From JASGDN01 sp049841275 (GTDB taxonomy: Bacteria; Chloroflexota; Chloroflexia; Thermomicrobiales; UBA6265): DNA of 64,000 nucleotides. Below the pieces are notes generated by a model. That model saw nothing but the letters and a program-made list of their open reading frames with translations, made no database searches and was not told where the DNA came from. Shown piece after piece: positions 7,783 to 16,271 of the stretch. The stretch's first letter is position 1. Each line of letters begins with the position of its first letter. The DNA lies in assembly GCA_049841275.1 (NCBI GenBank), contig JASGDN010000025.1, positions 1-64,000 on the forward strand. Direction: 5' to 3'. The position numbers and the translations under genes were made by a program.

Positions 7783-9130
7783 GGATAGCTCCTTCATCCG
7801 CGACACCGCACCAGGCCATCGCGAAGAGCGCTGTCGCCTTCGCGCAGTTGATCACCGCATCGACGCCGACCCACTCGTCGAGGCCGTGGGAGCCGTCACC
7901 CTCACCCGGTCCGCATAGCGCGGCAGGGATTCCCTCGCCGCCGAACCATGCGATGTCGCTGACGGCGATGAATCCGGCCGTGCTCGGCTCGCGTCCGGTG
8001 AGACGAATGCTTTCGGCCAGGGTCTGGATGGCCGGGTGATTGACCGGCGTGTTCGCGGGTGGGAAGGAGACACCGTGCAGCCCCCATTCGATGGTGGGCG
8101 GATGATCCTTCAGCCACCAGTCGGCCTGGCAGACGTGATGGAGATACTCCGCAAAGGCGGCCTTCACCTCGTCGCCGTTCTCGCTCGGCAGGTACTTCAA
8201 GCTGAGGTCGATCGCGCAGTAATCCGGCAGCGATGACACCGAGGTCATCACGTTCGGCAGGCCATTCGCGCCCCCACCGGAGCCTGCGGCCATCGCGCCA
8301 ACGTTGATCGTGGTGATTCCGAATGGCATCAGCGGGTGAACCTTGCGGTTGGCCCACATCCGCTCCAGCTCGGCGACGGCATTGACGATCTTCATGCCCT
8401 TGTCGAGCGCGCTGACCGCCGTCCCCTGCCCACCGGCATGGACGCTCTTGTAGCGCCAGGCAGAGTGCCCGGAGACGCCGGTGACGGTGACGCGCAGCCA
8501 TTCGAGGCCACCTTCCACGGGCATGATCGTGCCATCGACTGTCGGCTCCACCACGAGCGCGAAGTCCGGGCGATAGCCGCGCTCGATCGTAGCGCGGGTG
8601 CCGGGGCCGCCGGTCTCCTCGTCGATCACGGATTCGAGGAAGAGATCACCCTGGAGCCGGATACCGAGCCGCTTCAGCACGAGCGCCGCGAAGAGCATCG
8701 CGCCGACGCCGCCCTTCATGTCGTTGGATCCGCGCCCCCAGATCCTGCCGTCAGCCACCTCGCCACTGTACGGATCGCGCGCCCAGTCGGCATGATTGCC
8801 GGCCGGCACGACATCGATGTGCCCGTTGATCGCCAGCGAGCGCCCACCGCCCGCGCCCTTCACCGTGCCGACGAGGTCCGGGCGTCCTGGCTCGGCGTCC
8901 CAGCGGTCCTGCGTGGCGCCGATCTCGTCGAGGATCGTTTCGATGTAGTCCTGGACCTTCGCCTCGCCGCCATCGGCGATGCCTGTGAGCTTCGGATTCT
9001 CGGAGGGAATCTGCACGAGCTTCTGGACGATGGCGATCAGGTCGTCGCGCTGGGCGTCGATCGCCTGCAGTACGCGGGTGACGAGGGCTTCCGGGAGGAT
9101 GGACGTGGACGCGGGATCCATGGAGACCAT
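7775..9130 (-). CDS. M20-family metallopeptidase (ArgE/DapE-type), copy 2
   Basis: The 451-residue paralogue of the next gene has the same motifs: INGHIDVVPAG, WGRGSNDMKGG, DEETGGPGT and VTGVSGHSAWRY. The ATG at 9130 has AAGGA nine bases upstream; earlier in-frame starts lack a ribosome site. It is separated from the upstream permease genes by 286 bases containing a family A repeat, so it may have its own promoter or be read through. With copy 1 it probably hydrolyses the imported substrate or a gamma-glutamyl or N-acyl derivative (inference from context). Confidence 0.9.
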   Translation of the reverse strand: MVSMDPASTSILPEALVTRVLQAIDAQRDDLIAIVQKLVQIPSENPKLTGIADGGEAKVQDYIETILDEIGATQDRWDAEPGRPDLVGTVKGAGGGRSLAINGHIDVVPAGNHADWARDPYSGEVADGRIWGRGSNDMKGGVGAMLFAALVLKRLGIRLQGDLFLESVIDEETGGPGTRATIERGYRPDFALVVEPTVDGTIMPVEGGLEWLRVTVTGVSGHSAWRYKSVHAGGQGTAVSALDKGMKIVNAVAELERMWANRKVHPLMPFGITTINVGAMAAGSGGGANGLPNVMTSVSSLPDYCAIDLSLKYLPSENGDEVKAAFAEYLHHVCQADWWLKDHPPTIEWGLHGVSFPPANTPVNHPAIQTLAESIRLTGREPSTAGFIAVSDIAWFGGEGIPAALCGPGEGDGSHGLDEWVGVDAVINCAKATALFAMAWCGVADEGAIHA

Positions 9131-9202
9131 GACGGGTGCGTTCCTTTCAGGACGAGGTCGGACGAGTGTTAGGACAGGACGTGATTCGTGCACTCAACTT
9201 TC

Positions 9203-9353
9203 CATGTCACTTTGAGCGAAGCGAAGAGTCCCTGTGCGAATCACAATCGACCGCAGGTCGATATCCGAGCAGAACGTTTGCGCCCTGCCATATATCCGAT
9301 CGACACAAAAAGCCAGGCGTTCCCCTGGCAACACCGGCTTCGCGCGGGGGCCT
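9203..9353. repeat. Dispersed repeat family A copy
   Basis: The left arm reads CATGTCACTTTGAGCGAAG and leads to CACAATCGACCGCAGGTCGATATCC. A degraded right arm ends around GGCTTCGCGCGGGGGCC. It occupies most of the gap between the dipeptide permease gene and the M20 pair; I see no gene in this gap. Confidence 0.7.
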
Positions 9354-9416
9354 TTGCTGCGCTGTTGGTCGCTGGCGAGGTCGATGCGCCATCGCGCCGT
9401 ACCCTCTTTCAGTCAA

Positions 9417-10334
9417 TCAATGCGATTTCGGATCGAGTGCGTCTCGCAGGCCATCGCCCAGCAGGTTGAAGGCGAGCACGACGATGAAGATCGCCGCCGA
9501 GGGCACGAGCACGACGTGTGGTGCCAGCAGCAACTGGTTGCGACCGCTTGCCACCATCGCGCCCCACTCTGGCGAGGGCGGCTGTGCCCCGAGGCCGAGG
9601 AAGCTGAGGCCGCCTGCCTCCAGGATCAGGCCGCCAATGTGAATGCTGGAGGTGACGATGATCGGCGCGATGATATTCGGCAGCAGGTGGCGCCGTAGGA
9701 TGGCCCCGCTGGGTGCGCCGATCGTCCGTGCGGCGGTTACGAAGTCGGACGAACGCAGCGTCAGCACCTCGGCCCGGACCAGCCGGATGTAGAACGGGAC
9801 GCCCAGCAACGCGATCGCGAGCAGCGCGTTGCGCAGGCTCGGCCCCAGGATCGCGACCACCACGATCGCGAAGAGCAGCGACGGGAACGCCAGCATCACG
9901 TCCACGATCCGCATGATGATCGTGTCCACCCAGCCCCCGAAGTATCCGGCAAGCAGGCCGAAGATCAGGCCGAGGATGGTTGAGACTGCCGCCGCGACGA
10001 CACCGAGCATCAGCGTCGTGCGGGCCCCCCAGATGATGCGCGAGAGGATGTCGCGGCCGACCTGATCGGTGCCGAGGATGTGCCCCGCCGTGCCGAGTGG
10101 GGCGGCCTTCATGCGGGGGTCGGTCTTGATCGGATCGGCGAGCGGCAGTATCGGCGCCAGGAGCGCCAGGATGACGAAAAGCAGCAGCACAGCGAGCGCC
10201 ATCATCGCGACCTTGTCGCGCATCAGGCGGCGATACCAGGTGCGGTTGCGGGCACCGCGGCTGGGCGCATCGCTCGCGGCGGCCAGTGCCAGGGGAGCGC
10301 CGCCGACTCCGACGGTCACGGTGGCGTCGGTCAT
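9417..10334 (-). CDS. Dipeptide/oligopeptide ABC transporter permease, DppC/OppC type
   Basis: This 305-residue inner-membrane permease of the peptide/nickel ABC class has about six membrane spans. The first is MMALAVLLLFVILALLAP, after a cytoplasmic N-terminus. The GTDQVGRDILSRIIWGART motif and the C-terminal EAGGLSFLGLGAQPPSPEWG are diagnostic of DppC/OppC proteins. The ATG at 10334 has GAGGAG six bases upstream. It lies 45 bases after the partner permease and two peptide-binding proteins. No ATPase subunit is encoded nearby. Confidence 0.93.
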   Translation of the reverse strand: MTDATVTVGVGGAPLALAAASDAPSRGARNRTWYRRLMRDKVAMMALAVLLLFVILALLAPILPLADPIKTDPRMKAAPLGTAGHILGTDQVGRDILSRIIWGARTTLMLGVVAAAVSTILGLIFGLLAGYFGGWVDTIIMRIVDVMLAFPSLLFAIVVVAILGPSLRNALLAIALLGVPFYIRLVRAEVLTLRSSDFVTAARTIGAPSGAILRRHLLPNIIAPIIVTSSIHIGGLILEAGGLSFLGLGAQPPSPEWGAMVASGRNQLLLAPHVVLVPSAAIFIVVLAFNLLGDGLRDALDPKSH

Positions 10335-10379
10335 TCCGGTCTCCTCGGGCTGGGTGCTGGTGAACAGGGATGGGCGCAA

Positions 10380-11336
10380 TCAGGCATAGCGCACCCGCGG
10401 ATCGACGACGGCGTAGATGACATCCACCAGCAGGTTGATCGCGATGAAGATCAGCGCGATGACCAGGACCCCTGCCTGCACGACCGGGAAGTCGCGCTGC
10501 TGGATGCCATTCACGATGAGCTCGCCCATTCCCGGCCAGGAGAAGACGATCTCCACCAGCACCGCACCACCGAGCAGGAACCCGACCTGCAGGCCGACTA
10601 CGGTGAGGACCGGCACCAGTACGTTCCGGAAGGCATGACGTCGCACGACCACGCCGGAGGCGAGGCCCTTGGCGCGGGCGGTCCGGATGTAGTCCTGGCT
10701 CAGGACCTCCAGCATCGAAGATCGCGTGAGCCGGGCGATGATGGCCGCCGGACCCACGCCGAGACTGATCGCTGGCAGGATCAGGTGTTGTGCTCGGTCG
10801 AGCAGGCTGCCATCGCCGAACGACGTCATGCCGCCCACTGGCAGGATCTTCCATTCCACGCCGAACAGCACGATCAGGAAGAGGCCGAGCGCGAAGGTGG
10901 GGAAGGCGATGCCTGCCACGATCACGGCATTGATCAATTTGTCCCAGATCGACCCGCGCCAGATGGCCGAGAGGATGCCGCCGCCGATCCCGATCGGCAG
11001 CGCGAAGATCAGCGCCCCGAGCGCGAGCACGGCGGTCGCCTCCATGCGTTCCAGCAGGATCGGGCCGATCGGCCGGCGCATGAAGATGGAAGTCCCGAAA
11101 TCGCCTTGCAGGATGTTGCCGATCCAGGTCAGGTATTGCATCGGGAGCGACTTGTCCATGCCCAGTTGCTGCGCGACGCGATCGAAGTCCTCCTGCGTGT
11201 AGGGGCGATTCTTGGCATTCAGGATCAGCGAGATCGGGTCGCCCGGCGCGAGATGCAGCATCGAGAAGACGAAGATGGTCGTCAGGATCAAGACCGGGAT
11301 CATCTGAACGATGCGCTTGAGAATGTATCGTGTCAT
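10380..11336 (-). CDS. Dipeptide/oligopeptide ABC transporter permease, DppB/OppB type
   Basis: The 318-residue partner permease begins MTRYILKRIVQMIPVLILTT, the usual N-terminal DppB signature and first membrane span. LAPGDPISLIL, YLTWIGNILQGDFGTSI, the EAA loop (YIRTARAKGLAS) and the C-terminal VVDPRVRYA are family-typical. It is followed by the DppC-like gene and preceded by two peptide-binding proteins, forming an importer without its own ATPases. Confidence 0.94.
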   Translation of the reverse strand: MTRYILKRIVQMIPVLILTTIFVFSMLHLAPGDPISLILNAKNRPYTQEDFDRVAQQLGMDKSLPMQYLTWIGNILQGDFGTSIFMRRPIGPILLERMEATAVLALGALIFALPIGIGGGILSAIWRGSIWDKLINAVIVAGIAFPTFALGLFLIVLFGVEWKILPVGGMTSFGDGSLLDRAQHLILPAISLGVGPAAIIARLTRSSMLEVLSQDYIRTARAKGLASGVVVRRHAFRNVLVPVLTVVGLQVGFLLGGAVLVEIVFSWPGMGELIVNGIQQRDFPVVQAGVLVIALIFIAINLLVDVIYAVVDPRVRYA

Positions 11337-11421
11337 GCAGCAGCCTCAGCAGGACCGTGAATCGTGTGCCGGACGACCGGAGCGGGGTGCGAACGATACC
11401 GTCCACACCCCGCTCGTGGTT

Positions 11422-13056
11422 TTACCCGACCCAGACGTTATACAGATAGAAGGCACCGCTCGGTTCCGCGAAGAAGTTGTGGACGGTGTTGGAGACGCCA
11501 TACAGCGAACGCTTGTGGCAGACCGGGACGATCGGCACCTGCTCCATCACGATCTCCTGCATCCGGCTGTAGGCGTTGGCGACCTCTTGCTCGTCGAGCG
11601 AGGTTCGTCCGATCGCCAGTAACTCCTCGTATTCGTCATTCACCCAGTAGCTGGTGTTGAAACCCGGTGGTAGCGATGCCTTGGAAAGGACGCCATTGAA
11701 CATGTCGTCCGGCAGGATCGGCGCGATGTTCCAGGACATCTCCGTGAGCTGGTTGTCTGGCGAGCGGATCTCGTCCATCCAGGTCACGGCCTCGGCCGAC
11801 TGGATGGTGGTGGTAATGCCGACCGCGCGCAGGTTGTCCTGGATGACGGTGCCCATCTCCTCGGCCGCCAGCATGTTCGGGTCGCCGATCGGAACCCGGA
11901 AGACGATTTCGCCATCCTGGTAGCCAGCCTCGGCCAACAGGGCTTTTGCCTTATCGGGATCGTAGGTGAAGAATTGCTCGACCTTCGGGTTGTAGACCGC
12001 GAAGGCGGGTGAGAGCGGCCCATAGGCGACATCGGCCGTGTCCGTGAGGACTGCGGAGGCGATCGTCTCCTTGTCGATGGCGTAGTTCATGGCCTGGCGA
12101 ACCTTCAGGTCGGCAAAGGCCGGGAACTCCACGTTCATCGCCAGGAACCAGAGTGAGCCGGTCGGTCCCGATACGACGCTGTAGGCATCGTTGCCCTGGA
12201 GCTGCTGCACCATCTCCGCCGAGATCTGCACGGCAACCTGTACATCACCGGCGACCAGGGCCGCAGTCCGCGCGCCCGGCTCGATGATGCCGCGGAAGAC
12301 TACCTGATCGAGTGTCGGCGTTCCGCCCCACCAAGCCTCGTTCTTCACGAGGACGACCTGCTGGCCCTTGTCCCATTGCTGGAACAGGTATGGGCCGGTG
12401 CCAACCGGATTCTCTCCGAAGTTCTCGCGATACTGGGCCACGGCATCCGGTGAGACGATGGTGAGGTCGCCAATGCGGTAGAGGAACTTGTTGAAGGTCT
12501 TCGAAAGCGTGAACTTCACCGTGTAGTCGTCGACCACCTCGGTGCCGGCGAGAAAGTCGAACGACGCCGGCAGGACCCACTGCCCAAGCGGATAGAACTC
12601 GTTGGTCTCGTCGAATTGCCGATCGTAGGCGAACTTTACGGCTGCCGCGTTGAACGGCGTTCCGTCGTGAAAGGTGACTCCCTTGCGGAGCTTGAACGTC
12701 CACGAGAGACCGTCCCCCGCTTGCTCCCACGAAGTCGCCAGCGCAGGCTCGACTTCCACCGTACCTGGCTTGGCTCTCACGAGACCGTCGAAGATCTGGC
12801 TGGTGACGTTGCCGGTTGCGGACGTCAGCACCTGGTGCGTGTCCAACGTCTCCGGATCGAGGTTGATGTCGATGACTAGCGTGCCGCCGGAGCCTTCCTC
12901 GATCTCATGGTCGGATGGCGTTGCATCCTGTGCGGCGGTGCCTGGGATCAGTCCTGGCAGACCGGCAGCGACGAGTGCCCCCGCGCCGAGGGACGCACCC
13001 TTTACGACATCACGGCGATCGAGCATGGTCCTGGCTGGATTCAGGTTCTTTGTCAT
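11422..13056 (-). CDS. Peptide-type ABC transporter substrate-binding protein (family 5), copy 1
   Basis: This 544-residue exported solute receptor of the SBP_bac_5 (DppA/OppA) class feeds the adjacent permeases. The N-terminus carries a twin-arginine-like signal (DRRDVVKGASLGAGALVAAG) and a cleavage region near GTAAQDATPS. Family motifs include WTFKLRKGVTFHDGTPF, GTGPYLFQQWDKGQQV and VRQAMNYAIDKETI. It is clearly a paralogue of the next upstream gene, so the transporter has two alternative receptors. Bound ligand is unknown. Confidence 0.93.
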   Translation of the reverse strand: MTKNLNPARTMLDRRDVVKGASLGAGALVAAGLPGLIPGTAAQDATPSDHEIEEGSGGTLVIDINLDPETLDTHQVLTSATGNVTSQIFDGLVRAKPGTVEVEPALATSWEQAGDGLSWTFKLRKGVTFHDGTPFNAAAVKFAYDRQFDETNEFYPLGQWVLPASFDFLAGTEVVDDYTVKFTLSKTFNKFLYRIGDLTIVSPDAVAQYRENFGENPVGTGPYLFQQWDKGQQVVLVKNEAWWGGTPTLDQVVFRGIIEPGARTAALVAGDVQVAVQISAEMVQQLQGNDAYSVVSGPTGSLWFLAMNVEFPAFADLKVRQAMNYAIDKETIASAVLTDTADVAYGPLSPAFAVYNPKVEQFFTYDPDKAKALLAEAGYQDGEIVFRVPIGDPNMLAAEEMGTVIQDNLRAVGITTTIQSAEAVTWMDEIRSPDNQLTEMSWNIAPILPDDMFNGVLSKASLPPGFNTSYWVNDEYEELLAIGRTSLDEQEVANAYSRMQEIVMEQVPIVPVCHKRSLYGVSNTVHNFFAEPSGAFYLYNVWVG

Positions 13057-13107
13057 GAACGTGCTCCTGTCGATGATGGCGCTCTGAATGCTTCGAGATC
13101 CAAGGGA

Positions 13108-14733
13108 CTAGCTGGAAACAGTCACTCCTTCGAGGATGAGATCCATACTCGGCACGGCGGCGAAGTTCTGCACGTACTTCGAGACCCCGAAGAGTTGCTG
13201 GCGGTGGCAGACCGGCACAATCGGCACCTCCTCCATCACGATCTCCTGGATGCGGAAATAGGCTTTCTTTGCCTCGTCCGGATCGATCGTGGTGCGGCCA
13301 ACCGGCAACAACTTCTCGACCTCGTCGTTCACCCAGTAGCTCGTGTTGAATCCTGGGGGCAGCGACGCCTTCGAGAGGATGCCGTTGAACATGGCATCCG
13401 GCTCCACCGGTGCGATGTTCCACGACATCACGGTCAGGTCGTTCTGCGGGTCGCGGATGGTGTCCATCCAGGTCACGAAATCCTGGGTCACGATGTTGGC
13501 GTTCAGCCCCACCGCGCGCAGGTTGTCCTGGATCACCGTTGCCATCTCTTCGGGTGAGAGCATGCCGGAGCCGCCGATCGAGCAATAGAAGGTGACCTCG
13601 GTCGAGGAATCCCAGTTGGCCTCGGCCAGCAGCGCCTTTGCCTTGTCCGGATCGTAGGAGAACAGGCCTTCGACGGCGGGGTTGTAGTCGGTGAAGGCGG
13701 GGGAGAGTGGGCCTTGTGCGATATCGGCGGTCCCGTTCAGCACGGCGGAGACCAGCGTCTCCTTGTCCACCGCGAAGTTCGCTGCCTGCCGGACGCGGAC
13801 ATCCTTAAAGTGTTCGTTCTCGACATTCATGGCCAGGAACCAGAGCGCGCCGGTCGAGCCGGTGACGATCTGGAAGGCGTCGTTCGTCGCGAGTTGCTGC
13901 ATGATCTCGGGCGTGATCTCTACCGCGATCATGGTCTCGCCGCTCAGCAGCGCTGCCGCGCGGGCGCCGGCCTCCGCGATCGCCTTGAACACGACCTGGT
14001 CGAGCGTCGGGGCCACTCCCCAGTAGCTTTCGTTTGGGGCGAGCACCACCTGCTGGCCCTTGTCCCATTGCTGGAATTTGTACGGGCCGGTGCCGACCGG
14101 GTTCTCGGGGAAGGTCTCCTTGTACGTTTCGACAGCGGTGGGGGAGACGATTGAGAAGCCGGCCATGCGGTATTCGAACTTGTTGAATGTGCTGCTGAGG
14201 ACAATCTCGATTGTGGCAGAGTCCTTCACGGTCACCGCCTTGATGAAGTCGAAGTACCCACCGTTCGACCATTGACCGAGCTTGTAGTACTCGTTGGTCT
14301 CGTCGAACTGACGGTCGTAGTTGAACTTCACGGCGTCGGCATCGAACGGTGTGCCGTCGTGGAAGGTCACGCCCTGACGGAGCTTGAAGGTCCAGGTCAG
14401 GCCGTCCTCGGAGCTTTCGTAAGACTCGGCGAGCCACGGCTCGACATCGAGTGTGCCTGGCTTCACGCGCAGGAGTGACTCGAAGATCTGCGTGGTGAGG
14501 AGGCTTGTGGTGGCGGCGAGGCCTTGCTGGATGTCGAGATTTTCCGGTTCGCTGCCGAGGTCGACGATCAGCGTGCCACCGCCGCCCTGTGCGGCGGCGA
14601 GCGGCGAGAACGTGGATCCTGCGAGCACGGCGGCGGCCCCAGCGAGGGCCGTGGTGCCGATCAGTGAACGACGGTCGGTGCGCGCCTGCAGCATGCGGAC
14701 CGGAGAGGCGGCGGGGAGATCGAATGCGGTCAT
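13108..14733 (-). CDS. Peptide-type ABC transporter substrate-binding protein (family 5), copy 2
   Basis: The 541-residue paralogue of the downstream receptor starts at an ATG with GAGGA eight bases upstream; the longer open frame before it is not coding. The Tat-like signal is TDRRSLIGTTALAGAAAVLAG, ending near LAAAQGGG. It shares WTFKLRQGVTFHDGTPF, GTGPYKFQQWDKGQQVV and VRQAANFAVDKETLV with copy 1. Codirectional and 51 bases upstream of copy 1, it is the first transporter gene of the block. Confidence 0.93.
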   Translation of the reverse strand: MTAFDLPAASPVRMLQARTDRRSLIGTTALAGAAAVLAGSTFSPLAAAQGGGGTLIVDLGSEPENLDIQQGLAATTSLLTTQIFESLLRVKPGTLDVEPWLAESYESSEDGLTWTFKLRQGVTFHDGTPFDADAVKFNYDRQFDETNEYYKLGQWSNGGYFDFIKAVTVKDSATIEIVLSSTFNKFEYRMAGFSIVSPTAVETYKETFPENPVGTGPYKFQQWDKGQQVVLAPNESYWGVAPTLDQVVFKAIAEAGARAAALLSGETMIAVEITPEIMQQLATNDAFQIVTGSTGALWFLAMNVENEHFKDVRVRQAANFAVDKETLVSAVLNGTADIAQGPLSPAFTDYNPAVEGLFSYDPDKAKALLAEANWDSSTEVTFYCSIGGSGMLSPEEMATVIQDNLRAVGLNANIVTQDFVTWMDTIRDPQNDLTVMSWNIAPVEPDAMFNGILSKASLPPGFNTSYWVNDEVEKLLPVGRTTIDPDEAKKAYFRIQEIVMEEVPIVPVCHRQQLFGVSKYVQNFAAVPSMDLILEGVTVSS

Positions 14734-14861
14734 CTGGGTAGTCCTCGTCTTTGGTGGTCGTCGTTGCAACGATCTTCGATTGGGACCCGGACGCGCCGAA
14801 CGCCATCGTTCATCCGCGCATGCATGACAGGGACTGTGCCGTTTTCGTGGGCAGGCGTGTC

Positions 14862-16016
14862 CTACGCCTCGGTGCCGTCCTTCACGCCGTAGACCCGGTT
14901 GGCGGTGCGATGCAGGATGTCGTGCGCGATCTCGCGGGCGTCGGCCTCGTCGGCGATGTCGTCTACGATCAGGCGGTCGAGGACTGTGCCGAGCGCGCGG
15001 CGGGCATTGTGGGCGCTGATCCAGAAGAGTTCTGGCACCATGATCCCGTCCGAGCCGTACATCAGCTTCGTCGTCGGGGCGCTCTCCAGCGTCTGCCAGA
15101 TGCGGTCGGCGATCCCGACGGAGGACCATGGGATCATCAGGGAGAAGTCGAGGAAGACGTTCGGATAGACGCTTGTGATGTATCCCGCCTCCGTGTTGAA
15201 CGGATAGCCACCGTGGACGAGGACGAAGCGCACCTCGTCCATCTGCGGTGTGTTGAGGAAGAGCGTCATTTCGATCGGGTTGGCATTGCGCCACGGCTGA
15301 TCGTGGGAGGTATGCCCGGTGTGGACCTGGAACGCGAGGTCGTGTTCCAGCGCCTTCAGCGCCGTTTCCCGGAAGAGGAAGTCGCGGAGCAGCTTCTCAT
15401 CCGGCGTACGGTAGGCGGGGCGCTTCTTCCAGGCTGCCAGGGCCTCGGCCTCGGTCGGCGTCGTCAGCGCCAGGCCGGTGCGGTAGGCGATGATCGATTT
15501 GTAGAAGACGGTTTCCGGTCTTGCCGCTTCCGCATCCAGCTTGGCCCGGAAGTCCGCAATGAGGTCGGCAAACGAACCGTAGGCATCGTAGTCAAACGGC
15601 TCCGCCCACGACGGCCCCTTAGCAAAGCGTTCGATTCGGTAGCCGTCGTACACCGGGCAGGGCAGCACCTTCTGGAAATCCGCGCCCTCGATTGTCGGCG
15701 ATGACGGATAGCCGGGATCGACCAGCACGGCCTGCACGCCAGCGTCCTCGAACAGCATCCGGTTCCAGGCAGCAGGATCGGCGGCAATCGCATTGCGCGC
15801 GGCCATCACTGCGGACGGTATCGGGTCGACGCCGAGGAGCCTTCCGAGGCGGCGGAGGACCATTCGTGCGAGGAGCATCGAATCGTTGTCCGCGGTGGTC
15901 TCGGCGCGAAGGTCGACGGCGATCGCGTCGCGTAGCCGTTCCCACGGAATGGGACCCTGATCCGGTGGGAACGGGTGTGCGTGGGTATCGATGACGGAAA
16001 TGCCATCCAGGTTCAT
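14862..16016 (-). CDS. Amidohydrolase of the FluG/NodGS N-terminal type
   Basis: This 384-residue TIM-barrel metal hydrolase belongs to the amidohydrolase-2 group. It opens with the metal motif VIDTHAHPFPP and has FQVHTGH (about residue 232), RFVLVHGGYPF and KLMYGSDG, the expected His/His/Asp set. In plant NodGS and fungal FluG proteins such a domain is fused to a glutamine-synthetase domain. Here both occur as separate genes in one block, suggesting they act on the same compound. The ATG at 16016 (AGGGAG nine bases upstream) is preferred to the GTG at 16040. It is the first gene of the run, divergent from the MocR regulator. Confidence 0.85.
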   Translation of the reverse strand: MNLDGISVIDTHAHPFPPDQGPIPWERLRDAIAVDLRAETTADNDSMLLARMVLRRLGRLLGVDPIPSAVMAARNAIAADPAAWNRMLFEDAGVQAVLVDPGYPSSPTIEGADFQKVLPCPVYDGYRIERFAKGPSWAEPFDYDAYGSFADLIADFRAKLDAEAARPETVFYKSIIAYRTGLALTTPTEAEALAAWKKRPAYRTPDEKLLRDFLFRETALKALEHDLAFQVHTGHTSHDQPWRNANPIEMTLFLNTPQMDEVRFVLVHGGYPFNTEAGYITSVYPNVFLDFSLMIPWSSVGIADRIWQTLESAPTTKLMYGSDGIMVPELFWISAHNARRALGTVLDRLIVDDIADEADAREIAHDILHRTANRVYGVKDGTEA

Positions 16017-16084
16017 GCAGAAATTCTCCCTGGGGAGCACGAACGGCCGGTGTCAGTATTGGCAGGGGTGTGCATTTTGCACAG

Positions 16085-16143
16085 TGTATTGACTGTGTTG
16101 CCCTTTCTTTGGTTTTGTGTGGCTTCTGTATCAACTGTGTTGC
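16085..16143. promoter_or_regulatory. Direct-repeat operator between amidohydrolase and MocR genes
   Basis: Two 17-base copies of TGTATnnACTGTGTTGC lie at 16085-16101 and 16127-16143, exactly 42 bases apart (four helical turns). They are in the AT-richer part of the 255-base divergent region. MocR regulators commonly bind spaced direct repeats, so these are the likely sites controlling both directions. Confidence 0.65.
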
Positions 16144-16271
16144 AGCATAGGTGCGCCCTGCTAGACTGTCAACGGGCCAGTCGCTGACAGTGCCATGGCG
16201 CATTGACCAACCAGTCCAATGCAACCGCCCTCGGGTATTGCGCTTCGCCTACAGGCGGAGGAAGAGCATCG

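Noticed and set aside
9409..11406. 665-codon minus-strand frame across both permease genes
   Set aside because: Reads out of frame through two genes with clear DppB/DppC products; composition is shadow-like.
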